Assembly (NCBI GenBank): GCA_016741995.1
Contig: JACVCO010000008.1
Coordinates: forward strand, 62,001-126,000
Length of the DNA: 64,000 nt
Direction of reading: 5' to 3'
Source of the DNA: Hydrogenophaga sp.
GTDB taxonomy: Bacteria; Pseudomonadota; Gammaproteobacteria; Burkholderiales; Burkholderiaceae_C
Of this stretch, positions 9,313 to 17,236 are shown piece by piece; within the stretch, counting starts at the first letter, position 1; each line of letters starts with the position of its first letter. The notes under the pieces were generated by a model that saw only the letters and a program-made list of their open reading frames with translations, had not been told where the DNA came from and made no database searches. Both the position numbers and the translations under genes were made by a program.

Positions 9313-10455
9313 TCAGTTCTCGAGCTTCCAGTCGCCGTTGACGACTTTCATGACGACGCCGGAGCCCGACTTGAAGCCCCAGTGGTCGGTGGCGGTGAAG
9401 TCGATGATGCCGTGCGTGACGGGCATGGCGTCGGCGTCTTCCAGTGCGGCCTTCAGCGCGGCGCGGAACTCGGGCGTGCCGGGCTTGGCCTTCTTGGCGG
9501 CCACGGGCACCAGCTTGTCGAGCAGCAGGAAGGCGTCGAACGAGTGCGCGCCGAACTGGTTGCGCGTGCCGGCACCGTAGATCTTTTCGTAGTCGGCGTT
9601 GAACTTCACGCCCAGGGCCTTGCTGGGGTGGTTGTCGGGCAACTGCTCGGCCACCACCACCGGGCCGGTGGTCACGAAGGTGCCTTCGACGGCCTTGCCG
9701 CCGACGCGCATCAGGTCGCGCGTGGCCGCGGCGTGCGTTTGATAGAACTTGCCCTTGTAGCCGCGCTCGACCAGGCCGAGCTGGGGCATGGCGGCGCCGC
9801 TGCCGGAAGCCACGATGACCATGGCGTCGGGGTTGGCCGAGGCGAGCTTGAGGGCCTGCGCGGTCACGCTGGTGTCGGGGCGCGCGAAGCGCTCGGTGCC
9901 CACGAGCTTGATGTTGGCCTTCTCCAGCAGCGGGATCAGGGCCTGCAGCCACTGTTCGCCGTAGGCGTCGGTGTAGCCCAGGAAGCCGACGCTCTTGACG
10001 CCCTGCTTCTTCATGTGCTCGACCATGGCCTCGGCCATCACGCCGTTGCTCTGCGGCATGCGGAAGCTCCAGGTGTCCTTGCCGGGCGGCAGGCCGATGG
10101 GCGAGAGCGCCAGGTGCGGCGTGCCCGATTCGGTGGCGACGTCGGCCATGGGGATGGCGACCGGCGTGGCGCCCGAGCCCACGATCACGTCGACCTTGTC
10201 CTGGTTGACGAAGCGGCGCGCGTTCTGCACGCCCTTGGTCGGGTCGGTCGCGTCGTCGAGGATGATGACGTTGACCTTCTCACCGCCGATGGTGGCGGGC
10301 CACATCTTCACGCCGTTGCTCATGGGAATGCCCAGGCCGGAGGCGGGGCCGGTGAGCGGCACGCTCACGCCGATGGTGAGGTCGGCCAGGGCGGCGCTGG
10401 CAAAGCCGGCCAGGACGGCGCTGGCCAGGATCTGGCGGGCAAAGGTCTTCTTCAT
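9313..10455 (-). CDS. livK: periplasmic substrate-binding protein of the Liv-type ABC importer
   Basis: Periplasmic binding protein type I (Peripla_BP_6) that delivers substrate to LivH and the LivM-LivG fusion. 380 residues with a clear Sec signal peptide: basic MKK, a hydrophobic stretch, then ASAALA with cleavage near residue 22. The mature part opens with the typical LTIGVSVPLTGPASGLG. ATG 10455 is supported by AGGAGA 9 nt upstream; in-frame starts further upstream would break the signal peptide. Ligand is not readable. Because it lies between a thiolase and the permease genes in a CoA-catabolic operon, an aromatic or phenylpropanoid acid is more likely than leucine, but this is inference. 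Confidence 0.88.
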   Translation of the reverse strand: MKKTFARQILASAVLAGFASAALADLTIGVSVPLTGPASGLGIPMSNGVKMWPATIGGEKVNVIILDDATDPTKGVQNARRFVNQDKVDVIVGSGATPVAIPMADVATESGTPHLALSPIGLPPGKDTWSFRMPQSNGVMAEAMVEHMKKQGVKSVGFLGYTDAYGEQWLQALIPLLEKANIKLVGTERFARPDTSVTAQALKLASANPDAMVIVASGSGAAMPQLGLVERGYKGKFYQTHAAATRDLMRVGGKAVEGTFVTTGPVVVAEQLPDNHPSKALGVKFNADYEKIYGAGTRNQFGAHSFDAFLLLDKLVPVAAKKAKPGTPEFRAALKAALEDADAMPVTHGIIDFTATDHWGFKSGSGVVMKVVNGDWKLEN

Positions 10456-10513
10456 GCGGGTGTCTCCTGTGGTGTTGCGTGTGCTCGTGGCCCGCACACG
10501 CGAGGGCTTGAAA

Positions 10514-11761
10514 TCAGGCGGCAGCGGGGTTCTCGATCAGCAGCGCAATGCCCTGGCCCCCGCCCACGCAGGCCGAGGCGATGCCCCAGCGCGCGCCGAT
10601 GTCGCGCAGCTGGCGCGCGCAGGTGATCGTCAGGCGCACGCCGGTGGCGGCCAGGGGGTGGCCCAGCGCGATCGCACCGCCGTGCACGTTGAGCTTGTCT
10701 TCGTCGAGCTGCAGCTCGCGCGCCACGGCCAGCGCCTGCGCGCCCTGCGCTTCGTTGATCTCGAAGCGCGCGATGTCGCTCAAGGCCAGGCCCGCGCGCT
10801 CGAGCAGCAGGCGGATCGCCGGGGCCGGGCCGATGCCCATGATCTCGGGCGGCACGCCCACCACGGCCGCGGCCACCAGGCGCGCGAGCGCGGGCTTTCC
10901 TGCGGCCTTCAAACCAGCGCCGTTGGTGACGATCGCCGCCGCGGCGGCGTCGGTGAGGGCCGAGCTGTTGCCGCCGGTCTGCACGCCGTCCTTGAACACG
11001 GTGCGCAGCTTGGCCAGCACCTCGGGCGGCGTGGGGCGCGGGTGCGTGTCGCGGTCGGCCACGGTGGCCTTGCCGCTCAGGCGCAGCTTGCGCGGGCGGT
11101 AGCCCTCTCGCTCGAAATCCTCATTGCCCACCGGCACGGTCTCGCCATCGAACCAGCCCGCGGCCTGCGCGGCCACGGCGCGCTCGAAGCTGCGCGCGGC
11201 GAAGGCGTCGACGGCTTCGCGCGTGAGGCCGTAGCGCTGCGCCAGGTTTTCGGCGGTGCGGATCATGCTGATGTCGGCGGCCGGGTCGGTGAGGGCCTCC
11301 CACATGTAGTCCTTGAAGCCGATCGGCGCGCCGAGGCGGAAACCGCCGCGGTGGTCGAAGGCCGCGATGGGGTTGCGCGTCATCGATTCGGTGCCGACGA
11401 CGAGCACGTTCGTCGCCACGCCGGCACCGATCTGCTCACCGGCCTGGCGGAACAGCTCGAAGCCGGTGCCGCAGATGCGCTGCGCCATGAGCGCGGGCAC
11501 CTCGACCGGCACGCCCGCGTAGAGGCCGATGTGGCGCGGCACGTAGAACTGGTCGAAGCCGCCGGGGGCCATGTTGCCGGCGATCACGGAGTCGATCGAT
11601 TCGGCCGAGACGCCGGTGCGCGCGATAACTTCGCGCGCGACCTTGATGCCCAGGTCGATCGGGTTGGCGTCGGCAAAAGCGCCCATGTAATCGACCATGG
11701 GCGTGCGCACACCATCGAGGATGAAGACGTCGTTGAAGAGCAGGCTCTGGCCGCGGGTCAT
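10514..11761 (-). CDS. thiolase (acetyl-CoA acyltransferase family)
   Basis: Cleaves a 3-ketoacyl-CoA with CoA, releasing acetyl-CoA, or runs the reverse condensation. 415 residues, slightly above the ~390-400 norm. Nucleophilic Cys lies in RICGTGFE near residue 95, which departs from the common CSSG/CASG form. The C-terminal catalytic His is in GGAIALGHPLAATG and the second Cys in CVGGGQG near residue 396. Its start overlaps the stop of the CoA ligase (ATGA at 11758-11761). It is the second gene of the operon and presumably finishes side-chain beta-oxidation of the acid activated by the ligase. Confidence 0.9.
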   Translation of the reverse strand: MTRGQSLLFNDVFILDGVRTPMVDYMGAFADANPIDLGIKVAREVIARTGVSAESIDSVIAGNMAPGGFDQFYVPRHIGLYAGVPVEVPALMAQRICGTGFELFRQAGEQIGAGVATNVLVVGTESMTRNPIAAFDHRGGFRLGAPIGFKDYMWEALTDPAADISMIRTAENLAQRYGLTREAVDAFAARSFERAVAAQAAGWFDGETVPVGNEDFEREGYRPRKLRLSGKATVADRDTHPRPTPPEVLAKLRTVFKDGVQTGGNSSALTDAAAAAIVTNGAGLKAAGKPALARLVAAAVVGVPPEIMGIGPAPAIRLLLERAGLALSDIARFEINEAQGAQALAVARELQLDEDKLNVHGGAIALGHPLAATGVRLTITCARQLRDIGARWGIASACVGGGQGIALLIENPAAA

Positions 11762-13584
11762 CGGGCAACTTTCTCGGGGGTGGCAGGGCGGATCACGCCG
11801 GGCGCGTCGGCGTGCAGCGCCTCGACCTGCGCGGCGCGGCGATGCAACACCGCGCGCTGGTTGAGGTAGCCCTTGTCGGTGATCTCGCCGGCGTCGGCGC
11901 TGGGGGGCTCGTCGAGCACGAGCGCACGCGCGGGCGATTGCGAGGAGCCGCCGCCGTCGGCGCAGAGCGTGGCGAGGCCGCGCGCGATGTGCGCGTGCAG
12001 CGCCTCGCGCGGCAGTTGCGCGGCCGCGGGTGTGGGGAACACCAGCACGCCGATCTGGTCGCGGTCGTGGCCGGTGATCACCACGTCCTGCGCGTGCGGC
12101 GCGAAGGCCGAGACCACGCGCAGGCGCAGCGTGCCCACCGACACCCAGGTGCCGGTGGTGAGCTTGAAGTCCTCGGCCACGCGGCCGTTGAAGACCACGC
12201 CGGCCTCGGGCCGCTGCGGGTCGGCCAGAAAGCCGGCATCGCCGATGCAGTAATAGCCTTCCCCATCGAAGGCCTGCGCGGAGAGCGCGGGCGCGTTGCG
12301 GTAGCCCGGGAAGATGTTCACGCCGCGGATGCGCAGCTCCTGCTTCTCGCCGTTGGACACGAACTTGAGCTCCACGCCGGGCAACACACCGCCGATGACG
12401 CCCGCGCGTTCCATGCGCCAGTGCGCGCTCGTGACGGCGGGCGCGGTTTCGGTCGAGCCCCAGGACGTGGTGAGCCAGATCTCGCGCCCGAGCACGCGGC
12501 GCGCGAGGGTCTGCAGGCGCTCCCAGCTGGCCTGGGGCAGGGCCGCCCCGGCGTAGAACACGGCGCGAAGGCGCCCGAGCACGCGGCGCGCGAGCGCGTC
12601 GTCCGCCTCGAGCAACGGCAGCACCATGTCGAAGCCGCGCGGCACGTTGAACCAGATGGTGGGCTGCTCGGCGGCCAGGTTGGCGACGGTCTTCTCGACC
12701 AGGCCGGGCGCGGGCCGGCCCTCGTCGATCACCAGCGTGCCGCCGTGGCACATCACCATGTGGAGGTTGTGGTTGCCACCGAAGGTGTGGCTCCAGGGCA
12801 GCCAGTCCACCAGCACCGGCTTCTCACGGCGCAGAAAGCGCCAGGCCTGCGCAATCATCTGCTGGTTCGCGCACAGCATGCGGTGCGTGTTGATGACCAC
12901 CTTGGGCGTGCCGGTGGAGCCCGAGGTGAGCAGGTATTTCGCGGTGGTGTCGGGTGTGATGGCCGCGAACGCCGCGCGCACCGCGGGCGTTTCGTCGGAG
13001 GCCAGCAGCTGCGCGAAGGGCAGGGCGCCAGGCACCATGTCAGCGCCCTGGCTGAACACCACGGGCACGTTCAGGCCGCTGCCGGCAATGGCCGGGCCAT
13101 AGACCGCGGCGTCGCTGGCGTAAACCAGCGCGGGCTGCAGCGTCTGCAGGATGCCGTGGACCTTGCTGTATTCCTTCGTCAGGCGGCAATAGGCGCTGGA
13201 GACGGTGCAGCTCGCGCGGCCGATGTGCTGCGTGGCCAGCACCAGCAGCAGGTGGTCGATCGCGTTGTCGGACAGCACCACCACCGGCGCATCGGCCGGC
13301 AACTTCATATCGAGCAGCGATTGCGCGACGCGGCCCACCTGCGCGCGCAATTCGCCCCACGTCAGGCGGCGCCAGCCCGCGCCCGCGCGCTCGGCCACGG
13401 CCGGGGCCTCGGGCGTGTGCGCGGCCCAGTGCTCCAGCCATTCGCCCACGCAGCGCGCGTACGCGCCAAGCGGCTCGGGCGAGCGCAGCACGGCGCTGCC
13501 ATCGGCGCGGTGTTCCACCGTGGCCGCGGGCGGGGCGAGCCAGTCCGGATCATTGAGCCAGTCGAGGGTGCGCATTGTCTCCAT
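11758..13584 (-). CDS. fcs: feruloyl-CoA synthase-type acyl-CoA ligase
   Basis: ANL-superfamily ligase of 608 residues, the size of feruloyl-CoA synthases (Fcs). The P-loop LTSGSTGTPKVVINTH, the LPWSHTFGGNHN block, TSWGSTETAPAVTS and the C-terminal EITDKGYLNQ follow the Fcs subfamily pattern. The product would be a hydroxycinnamoyl- or related aryl-CoA. First gene of the operon fcs-thiolase-livK-livH-livMG-livF-acyl-CoA dehydrogenase. Start is uncertain: ATG 13584 lies inside a palindrome, while ATG 13575 (three codons later) follows GGAG by only 3 nt. A divergent TetR gene and two palindromes upstream suggest ligand-controlled induction. The exact acid is not proven; no enoyl-CoA hydratase/aldolase (ech) is in this window. 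Confidence 0.82.
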   Translation of the reverse strand: METMRTLDWLNDPDWLAPPAATVEHRADGSAVLRSPEPLGAYARCVGEWLEHWAAHTPEAPAVAERAGAGWRRLTWGELRAQVGRVAQSLLDMKLPADAPVVVLSDNAIDHLLLVLATQHIGRASCTVSSAYCRLTKEYSKVHGILQTLQPALVYASDAAVYGPAIAGSGLNVPVVFSQGADMVPGALPFAQLLASDETPAVRAAFAAITPDTTAKYLLTSGSTGTPKVVINTHRMLCANQQMIAQAWRFLRREKPVLVDWLPWSHTFGGNHNLHMVMCHGGTLVIDEGRPAPGLVEKTVANLAAEQPTIWFNVPRGFDMVLPLLEADDALARRVLGRLRAVFYAGAALPQASWERLQTLARRVLGREIWLTTSWGSTETAPAVTSAHWRMERAGVIGGVLPGVELKFVSNGEKQELRIRGVNIFPGYRNAPALSAQAFDGEGYYCIGDAGFLADPQRPEAGVVFNGRVAEDFKLTTGTWVSVGTLRLRVVSAFAPHAQDVVITGHDRDQIGVLVFPTPAAAQLPREALHAHIARGLATLCADGGGSSQSPARALVLDEPPSADAGEITDKGYLNQRAVLHRRAAQVEALHADAPGVIRPATPEKVAR

Positions 13585-13597
13585 ACAGTTGTGTATG
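13582..13597. promoter_or_regulatory. imperfect palindromic operator at the fcs start
   Basis: CATACAG-TT-GTGTATG, two 7-bp arms with one mismatched pair, overlapping the first possible fcs start codon. It resembles the perfect palindrome at 13657-13674 in having a central TT and a TACAG half-site. A TetR repressor bound here would block fcs operon transcription or its earliest elongation. Binding is inferred. Confidence 0.5.
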
Positions 13598-13656
13598 TTT
13601 GATAACGAATGCTATCGAGGGTTTTCACCAGGGATGTACAGGGTTTTTCCCTAGAT

Positions 13657-13674
13657 CCGTACAGTTCTGTACGG
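13657..13674. promoter_or_regulatory. 18-bp perfect palindrome, probable TetR operator
   Basis: CCGTACAG-TT-CTGTACGG, a perfect 8+2+8 palindrome in the 125-nt fcs/tetR intergenic region. A further half-site GTACAG lies at 13636-13641. Palindromes of this size next to a divergent TetR gene are typical self-regulating operators. It lies about 22-40 nt upstream of the tetR -10-like hexamer, so it would cover the -35 region of that promoter. Confidence 0.7.
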
Positions 13675-13709
13675 CGCTTGCGCGGCAGCCCGTCGATAGA
13701 ATCCCGAGC

Positions 13710-14336
13710 GTGAGTTCGACCGCCGCCGCCCCCGACCGCCCCGCACGCAAGGCCCGCGTCGCCGGCGAGGCCGCGCGCCATTCGCTCACCCCCGAAACCT
13801 GGATCGAGGCCGCGACCGGCGTGCTGGTGGACCAGGGCATCGACCACGTGCGCGTGGACCTGCTCGCGCAGCGCCTGGGCGTCACGCGCGGCAGCTTCTA
13901 CTGGCACTTCAAGGACCGCGAGGACCTGTTGCGTCGCGTGCTGCAGGCCTGGCGCGAGACCGCCACCGAGAACCTCACCGCGCGCCTGGAGTCGGCACAC
14001 GAAGACCCGGTGGCGCAGTTGCGCGACGTGATTTCGCTGCCGTTTCGCGGCCGCGCGGCGGCGCGCGCGGCGCGCATCGAACTCGCGATCCGCGCGTGGG
14101 CGCGGCGCGACCAGATGGCGCGCTTTGCCGTGGACGAGGCCGACGCCAGCCGCATCGGTTACATCGCCCAGGTGTTCTCGTCGCAGGGGTTTCCGGTGAT
14201 GGAAGCGCGCTCGCGCGCCTTCCTGCTCTACAGCTACGTGGTGTCGGAATCGCTCATGCCCACGCTGAGCACCAAAGCCCAGAAGGACGAGCACCGCCGC
14301 TTCGCCGAGCGGCTGTTCACGCAGAAGCTCGCGTGA
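13710..14336 (+). CDS. TetR/AcrR family transcriptional regulator
   Basis: DNA-binding repressor, 208 residues. The helix-turn-helix lies at about residues 35-60 (LAQRLGVTRGSFYWHFKDRE), and the rest is the alpha-helical ligand-binding domain. I chose GTG 13710: a -10-like TAGAAT (13697-13702) ends 7 nt before it and no ribosome site is seen, so the mRNA may be leaderless. An upstream in-frame extension would run through the operator region. Divergent from the fcs operon, with palindromes between, so it most likely represses fcs-liv genes until an acyl-CoA or aromatic ligand is present. Its stop abuts the stop of the convergent LysE gene. Confidence 0.88.
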   Translation: MSSTAAAPDRPARKARVAGEAARHSLTPETWIEAATGVLVDQGIDHVRVDLLAQRLGVTRGSFYWHFKDREDLLRRVLQAWRETATENLTARLESAHEDPVAQLRDVISLPFRGRAAARAARIELAIRAWARRDQMARFAVDEADASRIGYIAQVFSSQGFPVMEARSRAFLLYSYVVSESLMPTLSTKAQKDEHRRFAERLFTQKLA

Positions 14337-14966
14337 TCAGGCGCTGCGCTTGAACAGCGCGAGCAAGCCCCCCGCCACCACGAAGAGCGAGCCGAACACG
14401 CGGTTCAGCGCGCGCACGTGCGCGGTGGATTTGAGCGTGCGCAGCAGGCGCGCGGCCAGCGCGGTGTAGCCCGCCATCACCACCAGGTCGGTGAAGCCCA
14501 GCGTGAGGGCGATCACCCCGTACTGTGGGGCCAGGGGTTGCGAGAGATCGAGGAACTGCGGCACCACCGCGAGCAGGAACACCGTGCCCTTGGGGTTGAG
14601 CGCGTTGATGATCCAGCCGCGCACGATGAGGTCGCGCGCGCGCTGCGGCACGGCATCGGCGCTGGCCTGGGCAATGGGCCGCGCGGGCGCGCGCCACTGC
14701 TGGACGCCCAGCCACACCAGGTAGGCCACGCCGGCCCACTTGATGACCGCGAAGGCCGTGGCCGACGTGGCCACGAGCGCGCCCAGGCCCACGCCCACCA
14801 CCACGATCTGCGTCCAGATGCCGAGCACCAGGCCGAGGGTGGTGAGGTAACCACGGCGAAAACCGTGCGTGAGGCCGGCGCTCATGGCGGCCACGGCGCC
14901 CGCGCCGGGCGAAATGCTGATGGCCCAGGAGGCGGCGAAGAAGGCGAGCCAGGTGGCGAAGTCCAT
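14337..14966 (-). CDS. LysE/RhtB family exporter
   Basis: Inner-membrane amino acid or metabolite exporter of 209 residues with about six hydrophobic segments. The family start is visible: FAASWAISISPGAGAVAAMSAG in the first helix (the usual form is PGPxxxxV; here PGAGAV), then the conserved IKWAGVAYLVWLG near residue 75 and INALNPKGTVFLLAVVPQF near 125. I use ATG 14966; a TTG seven codons upstream is possible. No clear Shine-Dalgarno. Substrate unknown. It converges on the tetR gene with no gap between stop codons. Confidence 0.85.
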   Translation of the reverse strand: MDFATWLAFFAASWAISISPGAGAVAAMSAGLTHGFRRGYLTTLGLVLGIWTQIVVVGVGLGALVATSATAFAVIKWAGVAYLVWLGVQQWRAPARPIAQASADAVPQRARDLIVRGWIINALNPKGTVFLLAVVPQFLDLSQPLAPQYGVIALTLGFTDLVVMAGYTALAARLLRTLKSTAHVRALNRVFGSLFVVAGGLLALFKRSA

Positions 14967-15056
14967 GGGGGTGCGCGGCGAGCGCAAGGCAAAGGGGGTG
15001 CCGATGCTAGCGCGCGCCGGGTGCCCGGGAAGGCACCAGGGGCGTCACATGAACGA

Positions 15057-15560
15057 TCACATGAGCCGGATCTTGAACTGCAGCAGCACCGCACCGTCGA
15101 CGTTTTTCATCGACGGGATCAGGCCGAGGTTGATGCCGAAGCGCTTGCCTTCGATCGAGGCCATGGGCAGGGCGGCAAAGAAGGTGCCGCCTCGTTCGAT
15201 GCCCGGGTAACCGTTGAGCAGGCCCAGGGCCGCGCCCAGCTTGACCGGGCCGATCTGCCAGGGTTGCCAGTTGACCGCCGCGTACTGCGAGGGCTTGCCC
15301 AGGCTGTTGTCGTAGACACCGGCCATCACCGCGACTTCGGGCGAATGGCGCCATTCGATGCCGAAGCCGAAGTTGCGCTCGTTGTATTGCGAGCTGCGAT
15401 CGAAATGCCGCGAGAAGCCACCGACGTTGATCCAGACCTCGGGCTTGTCCGCGACCGGCGCGGCTTCGTCGGCCCGAGCCGAGAAAGCGGCCAGGGGCAA
15501 CGCCAGGGCGAGCAGCAGCGCCGGGGTGGAAACGCGGGTGGAAAGAGCGAGCGGGAACAT
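15057..15560 (-). CDS. exported protein, possible small outer-membrane beta-barrel
   Basis: 167 residues with a Sec signal peptide (hydrophobic core ALLLALALPLAAF, cleavage after about residue 30 at SARA). The mature part is rich in alternating polar/hydrophobic strands with Gly and aromatic residues (NERNFGFGIEWRHS, AGVYDNSLGKPSQYAAVNWQP, GTFFAALP), as in small outer-membrane barrels. I recall similar NExNxGxGxEyR proteins in proteobacteria and phages, some loosely compared with PagP, but no catalytic set can be assigned. ATG 15560 has GAGG 6 nt upstream. A stable hairpin (15571-15603) lies just before the ribosome site. Confidence 0.75.
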   Translation of the reverse strand: MFPLALSTRVSTPALLLALALPLAAFSARADEAAPVADKPEVWINVGGFSRHFDRSSQYNERNFGFGIEWRHSPEVAVMAGVYDNSLGKPSQYAAVNWQPWQIGPVKLGAALGLLNGYPGIERGGTFFAALPMASIEGKRFGINLGLIPSMKNVDGAVLLQFKIRLM

Positions 15561-15570
15561 CGGGGGCCTC

Positions 15571-15603
15571 GAGCAGGTGGCCCCGGCTGGGGCCCTGTCC
15601 TGC
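15571..15603. other. two-part hairpin in the leader of the 15057-15560 gene
   Basis: GGCCCC-ggct-GGGGCC forms a 6-bp GC stem at 15579-15594. It is enclosed by GCAGG (15573-15577) pairing with CCTGC (15599-15603). It lies 11-43 nt upstream of the start codon, so it would sit in the 5' untranslated region of the exported-protein gene and could affect translation or mRNA stability. There is no T-tract, so it is not a typical terminator. Confidence 0.4.
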
Positions 15604-15692
15604 TTCTCGGCCGATGTTCAACCGGCTGAATGCCTCCGGTCAGGCGAGAACGCCCAACGGTGACAAGCGTGTGACGAATGTCAGGGGATGTG

Positions 15693-15713
15693 AAAAAAAG
15701 CCCGCATCAGCGG
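15693..15713 (-). terminator. short intrinsic terminator overlapping the infA stop
   Basis: On the minus strand CCGC-TGAT-GCGG (15713-15702) is followed after GC by seven T residues (15699-15693). The infA stop codon is in the loop. The stem is only 4 bp, so it may be weak. Confidence 0.5.
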
Positions 15714-15958
15714 CGGCGCGGCGTGGCCGGCCCGCGGCCTTCCAGGTGGCGGAAGTTGATCCGGCCCTTGGTCAGGTCGTAAGGCGAAAGTTCAAGCGAG
15801 ACCCGGTCACCCGCGAGGATGCGGATGTGGTTCTTTTTCATCTTGCCGGCGGAATAGGCAATGAGCTGGTGCCCGTTGTCCAGGGTCACGCGAAAACGCG
15901 TGTCGGGCAACACCTCGTTGACGATACCCATCATGTCGATCAGTTCTTCCTTGGCCAT
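15707..15958 (-). CDS. infA: translation initiation factor IF-1 (stand-alone copy)
   Basis: S1/OB-fold protein of 83 residues that binds the ribosomal A site during initiation. It opens with [19 protein letters not shown], then the OB-fold core [21 protein letters not shown] split over residues 21-41, and [22 protein letters not shown] basic tail ends the protein. The ATG has AAGGA 6 nt upstream. It is not in a ribosomal-protein operon (rpmJ-rpsM); it lies alone downstream of minCDE. Burkholderiales often have a second infA of this type, so this is likely the paralogue, but the rest of the genome is not visible. Confidence 0.93.
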   Translation of the reverse strand: MAKEELIDMMGIVNEVLPDTRFRVTLDNGHQLIAYSAGKMKKNHIRILAGDRVSLELSPYDLTKGRINFRHLEGRGPATPRRR

Positions 15959-16113
15959 GCGGTTCCTTTGCAGTGACGTGGTTCGTCCACGCCGCACAGG
16001 CCGCCGGCAAACGAGGCCGTTGGATGCGGGAAGACGAGGAAAAGGCCATCAGGGTGATGGCCAGCGGGAGGGGCCCGGACGCGGAGCCCGGGCGGGCGCG
16101 CAGCAGAGCGCGG

Positions 16114-16135
16114 AAAAACCGGGATTTTACCCGGT
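16114..16135 (-). terminator. intrinsic terminator of the minCDE operon
   Basis: Read on the minus strand, ACCGGG-TAAAAT-CCCGGT is followed by TTTTT. The 6-bp stem spans 16135-16118 and the T-run 16118-16114. It begins 5 nt after the minE stop codon. Confidence 0.75.
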
Positions 16136-16139
16136 GGCC

Positions 16140-16400
16140 TCAGCGCCGCTCGGGCAGCTCGATCTTGACCTCGAGCACGTCGAGGTTGTCCTGGCGCTCC
16201 AGCTGCACCTTGATGTCGTTCGGATCGATGCGGATGTACTTGCCGATCACGGCCACCAGTTCACGCTGCAGCGCGGGCAGGTAGTCGGGTTCGGCCGCGC
16301 CGCGCCCGGCGCGTTCGTGCGCCAGGATGATCTGCAGCCGCTCCTTGGCGACGCTGGCGGTCTTTTTCTTCTCGCCGAGCAGAAAGGACAGCAGCGACAT
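16140..16400 (-). CDS. minE: cell division topological specificity factor MinE
   Basis: 86-residue protein that stimulates MinD ATPase and drives pole-to-pole oscillation, keeping the MinC inhibitor away from midcell. The N-terminus [16 protein letters not shown] is the amphipathic membrane-binding segment. The anti-MinCD helix [15 protein letters not shown] follows (about residues 17-32), then the dimerisation domain with [13 protein letters not shown] and a C-terminal beta strand. Two nucleotides separate it from minD. An intrinsic terminator follows, so it closes the minCDE operon. Confidence 0.96.
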   Translation of the reverse strand: MSLLSFLLGEKKKTASVAKERLQIILAHERAGRGAAEPDYLPALQRELVAVIGKYIRIDPNDIKVQLERQDNLDVLEVKIELPERR

Positions 16401-16402
16401 GC

Positions 16403-17218
16403 TCACTTCCCTCCGAACAGGCGCTTGAAGAAGCCGGCCTTCTCGGCCTCGATGAAGCGCAGCGGCTTGTCGGCACCCAGGAAACGGTCGATCACGTCGC
16501 CATAGGTCTCGGCCACGTCGCTGCCCTTGAGGTGGATGGCCGGCGTGCCTTGGTTGGACGCGGTGAGCACGCTTTCGCTCTCGGGAATCACGCCGATCAG
16601 CGGAATGCGCAGGATGTCCTGGATGTCCTGCAGCGAGAGCATCTGGCCGTCGGCCACGCGGCTGGGGTTGTAACGCGTGATGAGCAGGTGCTCCTTGATC
16701 GGGTCCTTGCCGTCGATGGCGCGCTGCGTCTTGCTCGCGAGCATGCCCAGGATGCGATCGGAATCGCGCACGCTGGAGACCTCGGGGTTGGTCACCACCA
16801 GGGCCTCGTCGGCGTAGTGCATGGCCATGAGCGCGCCGGTTTCTATGCCGGCGGGCGAATCGCACACGATGTAGTCGAAGCCCTGTTCGGTGAGTTCGTC
16901 GAGCACGCGCTTGACACCGTCCTGCGTGAGCGCGTCCTTGTCGCGCGTCTGGCTCGCGGCCAGCACATGCAGGGTCTCGACCTGCTTGTCCTTGATCAGC
17001 GCCTGGCCGAGCTTGGCCTCGCCGTGGATCACGTTGATGAGGTCGTACACCACGCGGCGCTCGCAACCCATGATCAGGTCGAGGTTGCGCAGGCCGACGT
17101 CGAAATCGATCACGGCCGTTTTGTGGCCACGCAGGGCGAGGCCGGTGGCGAAGCTGGCGCTGGTGGTGGTCTTGCCCACCCCACCCTTGCCGGAGGTGAC
17201 GACGACGATACGGGTCAT
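16403..17218 (-). CDS. minD: septum site-determining ATPase MinD
   Basis: Membrane-associated ParA/MinD ATPase, 271 residues, that recruits MinC and is stimulated by MinE. Deviant Walker A KGGVGKTT is at residues 11-18. The switch region [13 protein letters not shown] lies near residue 115. The C-terminal amphipathic membrane-targeting helix ends in [17 protein letters not shown] lies 8 nt before ATG 17218. Part of minC-minD-minE in the usual order with short gaps (18 nt and 2 nt). Confidence 0.97.
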   Translation of the reverse strand: MTRIVVVTSGKGGVGKTTTSASFATGLALRGHKTAVIDFDVGLRNLDLIMGCERRVVYDLINVIHGEAKLGQALIKDKQVETLHVLAASQTRDKDALTQDGVKRVLDELTEQGFDYIVCDSPAGIETGALMAMHYADEALVVTNPEVSSVRDSDRILGMLASKTQRAIDGKDPIKEHLLITRYNPSRVADGQMLSLQDIQDILRIPLIGVIPESESVLTASNQGTPAIHLKGSDVAETYGDVIDRFLGADKPLRFIEAEKAGFFKRLFGGK

Positions 17219-17236
17219 GGAAGACTTCCTTCGAGT

